38,351 nt of DNA from a virus, in IMG/VR virus record IMGVR_UViG_3300007770_000038, positions 1 to 38,351 of that record; one strand, given 5' to 3'. The position numbers were made by a program, and so were the translations under genes. The notes beneath the pieces were generated by a model, which saw nothing but the letters and a program-made list of their open reading frames with translations, did not search any database and was not told the origin of the DNA. Below, piece by piece: positions 28,231-37,700 of the stretch (positions are counted from its first letter, which is position 1; every line of letters begins with the position of its first letter).

Positions 28231-30275
28231 ATTACAGTCCTGGTTTTTTCTATCCATCGCGTACCGTCATTCACGAACGTGATGTTGTCTTGTATTCCAC
28301 CCAAGGCAAGGTTAGCAGACCCTGCCAAGCGTAGGTTCCCGGACCCACCACCGTTGTGCCTGACCGTCACCGTGCGTGAAGCATTCTCTTGGAAGATTGT
28401 GATCTCGTCACCGAAGACTCCACCCTCAATGTTGTCCAAATCATCACTGGCAGCATCACTCTCGGTGTCTACGCGAACGATCGGAACGATGTAGTCTATA
28501 CTTCCGCTGATGATCGTCTGCTCGTCGTTCCACACGGTTGTTAGGTCCCCTTGGTACGGGGAGTAGACCTTGATATTCTCAGGAGCCTGTCCTAAGCTGG
28601 CGAACTCCGTACGGTTGTCGATCTTAATAAGCTCCGCTACCGTCCCCTCGGTGTTCGAGGTGAACGGCATACTGACTGTAATCGCCTCGGTCTTCACCGC
28701 GAGACTCACAGACAGGGAACCGTTGGCATCATCACCAGCAGCAATGCGAACAGGCACCTCGCAGTCGATGTGTCTGTTGTTCTCAAGCATGATGTTCCTG
28801 CCGGCAACCAACATACCATTCCCCTCTCCGGACCCGCCATCTTCCCTGCCTTGGCAAGCACCGTAAGAGTACCTGCCATTCTCGCAGATCATTACGATGT
28901 CGAAGTCCAGTGAATCGTGCCGGTTGCCGGATTCCAGTCCGCCCCTGAAGGACTCATGGTTGTCGATCATCAAGCGGTACGGGATATACACATTGCTCGC
29001 AATCACATCACCGATCAGCATGTTGTTCCCTCCGTTGTCCGAGGTGCGGCAATCCCTGATGGAGGTCAGACCGACTCGGTTGCTTCCGGTGTGAGTGTAC
29101 CCTGCCTCGTCACCGCGACCAACGTAGATCCCGTACGAGTTGTTGTACTCGAAGATACTTTTCTCGACGTGACACCCTACCGAGTTCCCGCAAATAATTA
29201 GACCAGATCCAGGTTGACCTCTGACATGCATTTCCTCAATGCGAACATAATTCATGCGTTCGCTTGCGCTGGCTCCATTGTTAGGAGCAACACAATGAAT
29301 GCCGTCATTTCTACCCGTGGTAGTGCCAATTGCCGGGGCAGTGTACCCCTGAGAAGAAGTATAGGCATTTGCTGGCAACCTTGACCCGCTAGAGTCTACT
29401 CTAAATCCCTTTAGACGTGTGCTAGACGCTTTTACATGAATGATTGGTCCATCAGTATGCGACCCGATAATCGACGACGTTGTGCTAACACTAAAGAATC
29501 TAGTGCCAACCCCCTGAATTGTTACGCCCTCGTCATCTATAACCAAAGGTGCCGTTGTTGCATATCGGTTGGGGCCCAGCAAAACTGTGCCACCTCGATC
29601 TGGTTTTTGCGATTCTGCCCAGTCAATGGCTGCTTGAATGGCTGCGGTATCGTCAGTTGACCCATTTCCCACTGCTCCAAAATCTTCTACATGAACAAAT
29701 TGTTGCAGCTTATTTTCTACTGTTTGAGATACGCTTCCAGTGGCCCCCTGCAAATACGATATGTCTGCTGAGGTAGTGGCTGTGCCGCCAGCCAAAGCCG
29801 CAGGATCTCCATTCGCATCAAAACCCAAGTATTTGCTAGCCCTCAAGGTCTTGTTTGGTATGTTTGTAGACGCTGTGTCGCTAATGGGCAACTTCAATGC
29901 ACGATCAGCCTTGCCGTCTGCCTCTTGGGTACCAATTGCTAGCTTGTCAAAGGTGTACTCCAATGACTTTGCGGGAAACTCACCAGCCGTTGTTAGTGTG
30001 GTAGCTTGGGCATTGCCAGCATCAGAGTATATTACCCAATTCGTGCCGGTAGGAATAGCTGAGGCTGGAGTAATGGTAACGCTGGAGGACGTGTCCCCTG
30101 CACCTGATACGGTGAAATCAGTCCCGTTTACCAACGCTGTCTCGACGTTTGTGGTAGTGTCGTACTTAAATCCCTTGATGTCGGTCAGGTTAAATACCTT
30201 GCGATTGAACGCAATTGTGGGGGTTGACCCGTCGCCAACCACATTTACTTTATAAAGTTCTGATGATACACTCAT
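28227..30275 (-). CDS. Tailspike with pectate-lyase-like beta-helix
   Basis: 682 residues. The first 110 (VVGDGSTPTIAFNRKVFNL, then PASAIPTGTNWVIYSD) match the virion-attachment domain of T7-like tail fibres. At 199-218 FGAVGNGSTDDTAAIQAAID is the hallmark start of a pectate-lyase-type beta-helix, and the repetitive remainder (GLIICGNSVGCHVEKSIFEY) fits the helix coils. It probably binds and degrades a surface polysaccharide of the host. Base composition changes within the gene: blocks downstream of about 29220 are near 58-65 percent GC, the N-terminal blocks near 47 percent. This suggests that the receptor-binding half was exchanged. Confidence 0.88.
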   Translation of the reverse strand: MSVSSELYKVNVVGDGSTPTIAFNRKVFNLTDIKGFKYDTTTNVETALVNGTDFTVSGAGDTSSSVTITPASAIPTGTNWVIYSDAGNAQATTLTTAGEFPAKSLEYTFDKLAIGTQEADGKADRALKLPISDTASTNIPNKTLRASKYLGFDANGDPAALAGGTATTSADISYLQGATGSVSQTVENKLQQFVHVEDFGAVGNGSTDDTAAIQAAIDWAESQKPDRGGTVLLGPNRYATTAPLVIDDEGVTIQGVGTRFFSVSTTSSIIGSHTDGPIIHVKASSTRLKGFRVDSSGSRLPANAYTSSQGYTAPAIGTTTGRNDGIHCVAPNNGASASERMNYVRIEEMHVRGQPGSGLIICGNSVGCHVEKSIFEYNNSYGIYVGRGDEAGYTHTGSNRVGLTSIRDCRTSDNGGNNMLIGDVIASNVYIPYRLMIDNHESFRGGLESGNRHDSLDFDIVMICENGRYSYGACQGREDGGSGEGNGMLVAGRNIMLENNRHIDCEVPVRIAAGDDANGSLSVSLAVKTEAITVSMPFTSNTEGTVAELIKIDNRTEFASLGQAPENIKVYSPYQGDLTTVWNDEQTIISGSIDYIVPIVRVDTESDAASDDLDNIEGGVFGDEITIFQENASRTVTVRHNGGGSGNLRLAGSANLALGGIQDNITFVNDGTRWIEKTRTVI

Positions 30276-30282
30276 AACTAAC

Positions 30283-30345
30283 CTACTTTTTTCTTCCTTT
30301 GCCCTTGGTTCCGTACCCTTTAGATTTTTTAGTTCCGTAAGCCAT
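30283..30345 (-). CDS. 20-residue basic phage peptide
   Basis: ATG 30343-30345 to stop at 30283-30285 encodes MAYGTKKSKGYGTKGKGRKK. Very short Lys/Gly/Tyr peptides of this type (MAYGTKK...) recur next to tail or lysis genes of podoviruses. It begins just after the holin-like stop at 30347. A longer frame from 30471 is a shadow of the holin-like gene. Confidence 0.6.
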   Translation of the reverse strand: MAYGTKKSKGYGTKGKGRKK

Positions 30346-30346
30346 A

Positions 30347-30568
30347 TTATTTGTCTTTTGTTTCTTGTCTTCTGGTTTTAATTCCCAATATAACAAAATA
30401 TATGCCAAGGCTGGTAGACACCAAACTAAGGATTCCACCAACCATTCCCAGTACCGTGTTAAGCTGTGCAATGTTATCTAACATAGTGCCTGTTGCAGCC
30501 AATAAACCGCCAAAGGAAAACCCAAATCCCTTTACAAAAGATTCATGAGCTGCTGTTGTTAAACTCAT
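30347..30568 (-). CDS. Small membrane protein, holin-like
   Basis: 73 residues. A glycine-rich amphipathic start (GFGFSFGGLLAATGTM) is followed by MVGGILSLVSTSLGIYFVIL, a clear membrane span, and a charged tail RRQETKDK. One or two spans with a charged C-terminus fits a holin-type protein. It overlaps the upstream gene as ATGA and lies within the cluster of small membrane genes. No endolysin is recognised nearby. Confidence 0.55.
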   Translation of the reverse strand: MSLTTAAHESFVKGFGFSFGGLLAATGTMLDNIAQLNTVLGMVGGILSLVSTSLGIYFVILGIKTRRQETKDK

Positions 30569-31029
30569 TCTGAAAATAGTCTCTTATTTAGATCTCGCTG
30601 TCCAAAATACCACCCACCGTATGCGAATGCTATTGTAAAAATTTGCTGAAGAATAATGTCCTGGTACTCCTCTGGCATTTTAAAATACAAAACTGCGGCA
30701 ATGACGTGGGCGCCCAATGCCAATGTCGGACGAACACTGCCCTTAAAAACAAAATGAAGGACAAGCAATCCCCGCTGCCAGGGCTTATCGGCAATTTGTG
30801 AGATAGATATTAGGGCGTCGCTTTCCTTTTGTGCGGCTTTCTGTGACGCCTGGAAGTCTGCACTATCGGCCTCAATGGTGCCCTTGTCGATCTGGAGCTT
30901 TACCATCTCCCTTTCGATTTCGGCCTGGGCTTTTAATCCCCTAATCTTCAGCCAGCCAGACGCAACGGAGCCGGCAATCCCAAGGATGCCGCCCGTGCCT
31001 GCATTGGTTAATGCTTGAATCCAGTCCAT
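30565..31029 (-). CDS. Membrane protein, possible three-span holin (GTA-type)
   Basis: 154 residues from ATG 31027-31029 (MDWIQALTNAGTGGILGIAG). An N-terminal glycine-rich segment is followed by a charged coiled coil (EIEREMVKLQIDKGTIEADS) and then two hydrophobic segments (LVLHFVFKGSVRPTLALGA and the IFTIAFAYGGWYFGQ region). This layout resembles the three-span holin family seen in gene-transfer agents and podoviruses. An upstream in-frame ATG at 31068 lies in the previous gene. Holin activity is inferred. Confidence 0.6.
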   Translation of the reverse strand: MDWIQALTNAGTGGILGIAGSVASGWLKIRGLKAQAEIEREMVKLQIDKGTIEADSADFQASQKAAQKESDALISISQIADKPWQRGLLVLHFVFKGSVRPTLALGAHVIAAVLYFKMPEEYQDIILQQIFTIAFAYGGWYFGQRDLNKRLFSE

Positions 31030-31033
31030 GTTT

Positions 31034-31285
31034 TTAAGGCGTATAACTTTCAGCGTACTTGTACACAAATCTAACAGATAATGTTCGATTTTCTAGTGCC
31101 TTCCTCAGTTCTTGGCGATCAGCCAATCCAAAGCACTCATCACTGAACAAAACATGATCCCTAAATCCCTCAAACTCCCAGTCGTTCTGCTTGCAAAGTT
31201 CGTTAATGACATGGGCATAGTCCTTGAACCCCAAGAATCTTTCACTTGAGGAATTGTTTAAAGTCTTTACGTTGCAAGCAATCAT
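31034..31285 (-). CDS. 83-residue protein, unknown
   Basis: Starts MIACNVKTLNNSSSERFLGF and has LCKQNDWEFEGFRDHVLFSD. Not hydrophobic and no motif. It is separated by four bases from the next gene and lies right after the small membrane gene. Might be a lysis accessory by place only. Confidence 0.6.
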   Translation of the reverse strand: MIACNVKTLNNSSSERFLGFKDYAHVINELCKQNDWEFEGFRDHVLFSDECFGLADRQELRKALENRTLSVRFVYKYAESYTP

Positions 31286-31411
31286 TTAAAACAAGGGAGT
31301 GCTTCCGCTCCACTTAACTGCCAAAACTAGCAGCACTAAAAAAACGCCAACCAAAAAAATTCTTCGCGTTCCCTTTCTGGAATTTAGCCACATATCTTTA
31401 AGCCAAGTCAT
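31286..31411 (-). CDS. 41-residue single-span membrane protein
   Basis: ATG 31409-31411 (overlapping the FnIII stop as ATGA) to TAA 31286-31288. A positively charged N-terminus (MTWLKDMWLNSRKGTRR) precedes IFLVGVFLVLLVLAVKW, one transmembrane helix, then a short polar tail. The inside-positive pattern predicts the N-terminus in the cytoplasm. It is a possible holin or spanin-like partner; not assigned. Confidence 0.7.
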   Translation of the reverse strand: MTWLKDMWLNSRKGTRRIFLVGVFLVLLVLAVKWSGSTPLF

Positions 31412-31788
31412 GATTTATTTCCTCTCAGTTTTTTCAAAAATTGTTTGCCTAGCCAAGCCAACGGGTTGCTTTCCTTGCCCACCTTAAGATCCGAAGGAGC
31501 CACAGGGCCAATAGTAATTTCAGTAGCTTCATTTGAATAGCCGCTATTTCCGTATTGATTCACAGCCCGTACTCGGTATGTAAGCATAACGCCAGTTGGG
31601 ACCTCGGCATCAATGTAGCTGTTCTCATTAGGGCCAGTGCCGTTCAAAAACACGAACTCCCCATCTCCCACCTTGCGTTCAATCTCAAAGCCGTCCTCAT
31701 TGTCGGAATTGTCCTGCCACTCTAGACGCAGGTCAGCAGCGTTCAAAACAGAACCCAAAAATATAAATGGCAGTAGTAAATTCTTCAT
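31408..31788 (-). CDS. Fibronectin type III protein with signal peptide
   Basis: 126 residues. MKNLLLPFIFLGSVLNAADL looks like a cleavable signal peptide (basic start, hydrophobic core, Ala at -1 after NA). The mature part (LRLEWQDNSDNEDGFEIERK to YRVRAVNQYGNSGYSNEATE) is one FnIII domain: LxWxDNS, the ExxxFEIER strand, and the YRVRAVN strand. The C-terminal tail is basic. FnIII domains are common in phage tails for glycan contact, but an N-terminal secretion signal is unusual for a virion part. The ATG overlaps the lectin-gene stop. Confidence 0.75.
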   Translation of the reverse strand: MKNLLLPFIFLGSVLNAADLRLEWQDNSDNEDGFEIERKVGDGEFVFLNGTGPNENSYIDAEVPTGVMLTYRVRAVNQYGNSGYSNEATEITIGPVAPSDLKVGKESNPLAWLGKQFLKKLRGNKS

Positions 31789-32519
31789 GAGCTGAACCCC
31801 GCAGCAGCAGCGTGTGCGACAAGTGTGCTTTGAGACAGTGCTTGGTCATATATAGCAACCTCGTCGATATATCCTTGAAAGTATCTGGTCAAGGTGGGAT
31901 CGCGAGCAATGTGCCATCCATCGTTGCTACAATCCAAAGCGGAGTGCGACACGGTATTTACGGCGGTCGTAAGGGTTCCGTCTTCTTCAATAACGTAAAA
32001 TGTTGCCTCTGTTGATGTCACAACAAGAGCCACGTAATACCAAGTGTTGTCAGATAGTGTAGGCCCACCTGACCAACCCCAAGTATTTGAAGCGTCTCTC
32101 CAGCTATACGCCAACTTGCCCAAAGTGCTTCCTTTTTGCCAAATACCAGAAGCAGCATTGCTTCCAGAGCGATAAAAAACCATTCCTGCGTTGCTGTCAC
32201 TCGCACCTGATGGTTTAATGAAACACTCCATCGTGCATGGAAGCAAGGAAGTTTCCGAGCTTAGTGTAACGGTTTCTGCTGACTCACTGTTAGCCTGTTC
32301 AAATAATACAGATGTGTTTGAGTCACCAGAAATTGCACCTGTTTCTCCCAAGTCTGGTGTGTTGTAATACGTGCCGTTATTAGTTGTTGCCACCTCATCG
32401 TAGGCATCAGTACCGCTGGCCTCGCCGAGACGGTAGTAAAATAACGGGTTGTCTGCTAGTACGGTGGCTCTGTAGTCGGTAGCAGCAGCAGGCTTCAAAC
32501 TGGATTTCCAGCGCAGCAT
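31785..32519 (-). CDS. LamG/concanavalin A-like lectin-domain tail protein
   Basis: 244 residues. ADNPLFYYRLGEASGTDAYD begins a laminin-G-like jelly roll seen in many phage and marine bacterial proteins (the YRLGE start, then NNGTYYN). Later strands include TMECFIKPSG, WYYVALVVT and the closing YFQGYIDEVAIYDQALSQ, which is the signature end of this fold. It probably binds glycans on the virion as a tail appendage. The start overlaps the upstream gene's stop at 32519. Confidence 0.82.
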   Translation of the reverse strand: MLRWKSSLKPAAATDYRATVLADNPLFYYRLGEASGTDAYDEVATTNNGTYYNTPDLGETGAISGDSNTSVLFEQANSESAETVTLSSETSLLPCTMECFIKPSGASDSNAGMVFYRSGSNAASGIWQKGSTLGKLAYSWRDASNTWGWSGGPTLSDNTWYYVALVVTSTEATFYVIEEDGTLTTAVNTVSHSALDCSNDGWHIARDPTLTRYFQGYIDEVAIYDQALSQSTLVAHAAAAGFSS

Positions 32520-33199
32520 TACAACAATTCAAACTCGGTTTGGAAGGTGACGGTAAGATCGCCAGCATTCACTTTATCTATTGCATTGGACTCGGCATCA
32601 AAACAGTTTTTGATGTGGGTGCCAACCAAAGCAATCATCTCGTTCCACTCTTCTAAGGAGTTTTGACGGAATTGCTTTTGCCAAACCTCTTCTGTGGCTT
32701 CAATTTCGTTGCCATCTTCGTCCCAATCAGGATAGGCCACTTCCACCTTCTTCTCCATCTTCCAATTAGAGTAGCCAGTAGAAGTGGGATCTGCTGTTAG
32801 CATAGCCAAAACAGAAGTTAGCTTCTGCTGGCTGTTGTTATCTGTCGCTATGCGCCACAAATCAAAATTGCTATCCAGCCACTCAACGCCACCCTGCTCC
32901 TTGTCCCAGCGGTCAGATGTGATTTGGTTTTTAAGTCTGCTCTTTGCAGCATCTTCACTAAAATCTACAACCTCCCAAGTCTGAACCCAGCCATCAGCTC
33001 TTTGCTCAAATACTTGGTTTAAGTGTTGGAGAGTGGGATTGTGGTCGGGCTTAGGATCTATGGTATAAATGTAGCAATCGAAATCTGCAAGCACCCGATC
33101 ATTTAGTGGACTGGGAAAACTAACATTAGGATTGTCCCGCTTTAGGCGAGACTCGCTATATTCTCTAGGTGCTCCGTCTGTAAGTTTTAATATATTCAT
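32519..33199 (-). CDS. Tail-fibre-associated protein (DUF4376-like)
   Basis: 226 residues from ATG 33197-33199 (MNILKLTDGAPREYSESRLK), overlapping the fibre stop; an earlier start at 33319 lies inside the fibre gene. The N-terminal PNVSFPSPLNDRVLADFDCY and the middle GGVEWLDSNFDLWRIATDNN look like fibre assembly or tip proteins with a DUF4376-type segment. It is located right after the fibre gene. A chaperone or tip role is inferred. Confidence 0.6.
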   Translation of the reverse strand: MNILKLTDGAPREYSESRLKRDNPNVSFPSPLNDRVLADFDCYIYTIDPKPDHNPTLQHLNQVFEQRADGWVQTWEVVDFSEDAAKSRLKNQITSDRWDKEQGGVEWLDSNFDLWRIATDNNSQQKLTSVLAMLTADPTSTGYSNWKMEKKVEVAYPDWDEDGNEIEATEEVWQKQFRQNSLEEWNEMIALVGTHIKNCFDAESNAIDKVNAGDLTVTFQTEFELL

Positions 33200-34239
33200 G
33201 ACGCTACCCCCGATGCCATTCCGTACAATGTGCTGTTCACTTTCCAAATAACAATAATATGTTCGTTTGTTGTATCTAGTGTTGGAGCAGATCCTCCGAC
33301 CCATTCCATCGTGGGCCAAGTAGCAGTGTTGCCAGATCCGTCGTCGATGTGCAGGGTTATAGACTCGCCGTCTGCTAACGAATCCGTAAACGTAACTGTC
33401 CCTGAAAACGTTAGCCTTTGAATTGTGCCACTAGCTGGGTCCAATGCAGTTGATCCTGTAACGCTCGTTGTGTTTACGGCAAGCTCTATAATTTCACCAT
33501 TTATGTCAACAGACCCAACAGTAATGCCGTTAGTCGTCGTAGCCCCTCGGCCCGTAACAGTGTCAAGCGTATCAGACTCTGCGGTTAGGTAGGCGCCAAG
33601 ATCGGATATGTCGCTTTCGGTAATTGGATCTACGGTAATAGCTTGCCCCGCAATGCTAAGATAGGTTCCAGACCCAGTAAGCGTTACATCTGTGCTGTTG
33701 TCCGTGCCAGCGGCATCTACGCCTAGTGTGGTGCGACCAGCCGCAGCATCGGCGTCGTCAACTAGACTAGCTCCAAACGTGCTTATTGTTGTGCTAGCAG
33801 GCAATGACAATGTTTTAATGTCAGCATCTACCTCGCTATCCATCAACGCCCCAGCGGCAGTTACGTTAGCCGTATTGGTTACGTCCGCTCCATCCTCTAT
33901 TAAGGCAAGCTTGCTTATGTCGGTTGCTGTAGTAAATTTGTTGGTAGTAGAAGTGTCGTCTATGTCATCCGCATCTAAAACCACTGCTCCGGTCTGAGTA
34001 TTAACCGAGTCTACAGCAGCAGCCTCTCTGCCCATAAATACCCAAGCGGATCCACTGTAGCGATAAAACCCAGCAGGATACCCGGTGGTCGCGGCAATAA
34101 CTAAATAAACATCGCCAGTAGTCGGGCTGCCTGGTAGGCTAGCATAGTTTGCAACCTCGCCTTTTATTTCGGGAATTTGAGTGGCTTTGCGAACGCCCTC
34201 ATCCACTTGTGGGCCAGTATAGGAACTATTATATGCCAT
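33196..34239 (-). CDS. Tail fibre protein
   Basis: 347 residues, Thr/Ser/Asp/Ala-rich and poor in Cys, as fibres usually are. GPQVDEGVRKA at the start and YPAGFYRYSGSAWVFM early, then VNTQTGAVVLDADDIDDTST, a pattern frequent in fibre repeat regions. The end (TATWPTMEWVGGSAPTLDTT) is a beta-rich tip typical of phage structural proteins. The ATG overlaps the previous TAA. It is a second adsorption protein beside the tailspike. Confidence 0.75.
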   Translation of the reverse strand: MAYNSSYTGPQVDEGVRKATQIPEIKGEVANYASLPGSPTTGDVYLVIAATTGYPAGFYRYSGSAWVFMGREAAAVDSVNTQTGAVVLDADDIDDTSTTNKFTTATDISKLALIEDGADVTNTANVTAAGALMDSEVDADIKTLSLPASTTISTFGASLVDDADAAAGRTTLGVDAAGTDNSTDVTLTGSGTYLSIAGQAITVDPITESDISDLGAYLTAESDTLDTVTGRGATTTNGITVGSVDINGEIIELAVNTTSVTGSTALDPASGTIQRLTFSGTVTFTDSLADGESITLHIDDGSGNTATWPTMEWVGGSAPTLDTTNEHIIVIWKVNSTLYGMASGVAS

Positions 34240-34403
34240 TATTGTATTACGTTAAATGCTTCATTGGATGGACCAACATTGTAGGCTTGGTGTCCACCCG
34301 CCCCGTCGCTTACATTGTACTGATGACGTGACACGGGAGCAGCCTCACCCCCTAGTAGAAGGGAGGTTACAAAGGCTTTAACCTTAACTATAGTTGCAGA
34401 CAT
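34239..34403 (-). CDS. 54-residue small structural-region protein
   Basis: ATG 34401-34403 overlaps the upstream TAA as TAATG, and its own TAA 34239-34241 overlaps the fibre ATG the same way. The product begins MSATIVKVKAFVTSLLLGGE and ends AYNVGPSNEAFNVIQ. Natural composition and both-sided coupling support a real gene. The function is unknown; perhaps a fibre-associated peptide. Confidence 0.7.
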   Translation of the reverse strand: MSATIVKVKAFVTSLLLGGEAAPVSRHQYNVSDGAGGHQAYNVGPSNEAFNVIQ

Positions 34404-34657
34404 TAGAGCCTAGCTGCAATGATTGGCGTAGCTGTGGTCCCTGTTGACAGGATGTGGGTGCCTTGTACTGGGTGATAGCTGTTAGCTGCAACGGGGATGG
34501 TGACATTTGACTGTCCACCACCTGGGCTAACTACGACGTTTCCAGCCGTGCCTCCCACGTAAATCCATTGAAACTTAGCATCAGTAAATACCCTATTCGA
34601 GTCGTGAGGGCTTACAGTTTTGTAAACTTCTGCTGGTGATCCTATTGTTTGTGCCAT
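34403..34657 (-). CDS. 84-residue phage structural protein
   Basis: MAQTIGSPAEVYKTVSPHDS, then QWIYVGGTAGNVVVSPGGGQ and VQGTHILSTGTTATPIIAAR, a recurrent beta-sandwich-like pattern (LYVGG-x-G-x-V, P-V-x-V, STGTTA) in short proteins next to tail fibre genes. First gene after promoter P4, with an approximately 27-base leader and no Shine-Dalgarno site. Virion location is probable; the exact role is unknown. Confidence 0.7.
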   Translation of the reverse strand: MAQTIGSPAEVYKTVSPHDSNRVFTDAKFQWIYVGGTAGNVVVSPGGGQSNVTIPVAANSYHPVQGTHILSTGTTATPIIAARL

Positions 34658-34690
34658 AATTAGTGTTTGTTGTTATGGGGAATGTGGCGT

Positions 34691-34719
34691 ATTATACCAC
34701 AATACCCTTTAATTGTCAA
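34691..34719 (-). promoter_or_regulatory. Perfect sigma-70 promoter for fibre and lysis genes (P4)
   Basis: On the minus strand CTTGACA, a 17-base spacer ending GTGG, TATAAT, then ACGCCACA. It lies ten bases past the stop of the giant gene and restarts transcription for the fibre-to-tailspike block. Confidence 0.92.
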
Positions 34720-34728
34720 GTAAAAAAG

Positions 34729-37700
34729 TTAATCGAAGTAATAGTCGCTAGTGCTTTTCTTTTTCTTCTTTTTCTTTTTGGTCTCAAAGGCTGAATAATC
34801 CGAAATGCCCCATATGTTTTGGTAAACATCATCGCCTTGAAGTAGTTCATACTTGGCCTCAAACTCCCTAGATATAGTATCGTAGGGAATTCCACCAAGC
34901 AATAGCATCATTGATCCGACCAAATCAGACAAGTTGCCTTCTGCGTCTATGTTTGCAGCCGATCTAACAATGTCTGAAATCTCAGAAACTACAGGATTGG
35001 ACAAATCGTAAAATTGTTCATCTTTAATAATTGATCCAAGCAAGGCTTCCAAAGCGTCACCAGCTAAAAAGAATGCGTTTAAATTACCCAAAGCAGCCGC
35101 ATACCTTTGTCTACGCCACCACGCTTCTTTCTTTTCTTCATCGTCAGAAAACAAACCCAGCCCCATTGACCCCATAGCCGTAAAAATTTGAGGCAGTATA
35201 ATATGATAAATTGCAACCGTTTTTATTGCTGTCGGAAGATTTATTCTACCTTTCCGCCATGCCCTTATTGACGAATTAATAATTCTTTGGTACTGAATAG
35301 GCGAGGTCATAAACATTGTAAACAACTTTGCAAACGATCCACTTGATTGAAAATAAGAAAGATTTTGGGGTTTGCTAGATTGTTGCGACCTATCAGAAAC
35401 AAAGCCAAATTCAAACTCTGCCATTTCTTTGGCCTCTTCTATTGACTTCCCAGCGGCAATAGCTTCATCATAAGTCTTTTTATATATAGGCCAACCTCCA
35501 GCCATAATAGCTCCAACGTCACCAAGTCTAGTTAAGATCATTAAACGATCTCTCCAGTTCTTGGCACCCATTGCCGCCTGTTGAAATGATTTGCTTTCGG
35601 CTACAGATCGCAGGTCGCGGTCACCGGTTGTTGTTATACGGTTTTTAATGTAATCAGTTTCTAAAAGAATCTTAATGTTACTACTAGCATTTTTAAAAAA
35701 CGAAAGAAACCCTTTACTCCATTCCTTAGCAGGCATAGCATTTGCGTATGCCGGAACAGAACCCAATTGCTTTACTGCTGATGGGAAGTTGATGGCTAGT
35801 TTTCCAACCGCTACGTTTCTAATTAATTTACTAACAAATGGGTCAATTCGGCCATAATCAATTCCACCTCGAGTAAAATTGTCGATCATGTGTTTTATAA
35901 GCCTTACTCTTTGTGGCCCATAAATTTGAATTATTGCTCTTTTAACACGATCATCTTTAAACAAATTCTTCATGCGGGCTGCAACCTCCCCATGAGTAAT
36001 ATAATGATTCATTTCCGAAATGTGCTTATCAAAAACTTCTAAAGCTCCACGGGTTGCATCAAGGGCGGCTTTTTCGTCAACACGCAACTTCATAGAATTA
36101 TTTTTTGCGGTACTTTTAACAATGCCATCCTTCATTGCTTCTTCAATATCAAGCACGGCATTTTTTGCATGTTTAGAAACCGGAGAATAGTTTTCTATAA
36201 TTGGCAACTTCCATCCTTCAACCTCAAACAAAACATCGTTCATCTCGACGCCCAGTTTTTTGTAAACCGACATCATGTATTTGCCTAAAGCAATGCCTTC
36301 TTCGCCAATGTAAGAATTAAGCTGAGCGTCAACATCGTCTGTCCACTGCATAGTGTCAAAAGACCCTTGAAGAGTTTTATCTTGTCTCCACATCCAAAGT
36401 TGGATGCCTTGGTCTTTGGTAATGGGTTGTTCCTTAACTCCATACCCAGACTGTGACTCGAAATAAACCCCAGTGCTGTCGCCCTTTTCGAAGTTTGGCG
36501 GCTTTCTTAAGCCCATAAACAAGTCTTTAATTTGTTCGGGATTTAACCCCTGGTCTTTTAAAACCTTGTTGAACGAATCAAAGGCAGCTTCTCTCGTTGT
36601 GCGTTGCCTTGTAAGAAAATTTTCAGCAGCCTTAAATGCTGGTTTTGTAATTTGATCGTGAAGTTTGCCAGCGTATTGCGTACCTGGAACGCGAATTAAG
36701 TTTTCAATTAATTGCTCTATACCGTCAAGCGTAGATATGTACCAGTCTGCACCCTCTAGCCATTCGCCAAAAACGCCTGCAAGATTTCGCTTAGTTTCAA
36801 GATCTTGCTTTGACAACAAAACATCTGGCTTCCGCTTTTTCTTTTGTTTAAAAAACGATAGCTGAATGTCACTTTCTGGATAACCCGCAATTACAGTAAC
36901 CTCTTGGTCTGCGGTAATACTTTCTATTCTGTCTACATCAAGATCTATTATTGCACTTGCCAAGTCATCTAGCTTTAAAGAGCTTTTGCCCCTAAAAGCA
37001 AATTCAGCAAGATCAATAATTATTTCTGAAACTTTATAAAACAAATCTTTAACTTTGTTGAAAGCATTTCCAAGCGTTGATTTGTTTCGAGTTAAAACTC
37101 GACCGCCGTGTTCTGCTAGTATTTCTTCAAACGCTTGCAAGTCACCACGAGATCCTTTTTCTAAATCCCAATTTTCTTTTACAGCATTGATAAAGGATTT
37201 GTCGTTGACTAATTCCTTTACCATAGAAAAAACCCTAGACCTTAAATCTGGCGAAAGTTTTGCAAGTTGAGCATGAACCAGCTCATGTCCAATTGAATGA
37301 ATTTGCTGGTCGGGAACTAAACCATCGGCAATGGTAATAACGCTTTTGCCTTTTGGCCCCCTTCGAGCCGAACCGTGAAGCCTTCCCTCAATGACCCTCC
37401 CGTCACTTTTTGAAAACTCCAAACTGTGGCCCATCTCTTGGATTTTTTCAACAAACTCTTTTTGCTCCTGAGTTAGTTCTTTAGAATCTTTTATGTTAGA
37501 CAAAAATTCTGGTATTAATTCTTGTTGCGATTTTAAAGCTTCCGGTAAAAACGGTTCTTGTAATTCTGTAACACCTGGCTCTTTCCTTGGCAAATCAGCA
37601 ACTCCAGCTTCTTTGTTTATTTGGCTAACTTCATTATCAGAAAGCACTCGAATAACTTTCATTTCACCGCTAATAAGCCAATTTCCAGTCATGTTGGAAT

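Noticed and set aside
29740-30255. 171-codon plus-strand frame opposite the tailspike
   Set aside because: Antisense to a well-supported tailspike N-terminus; no ribosome site or family pattern.
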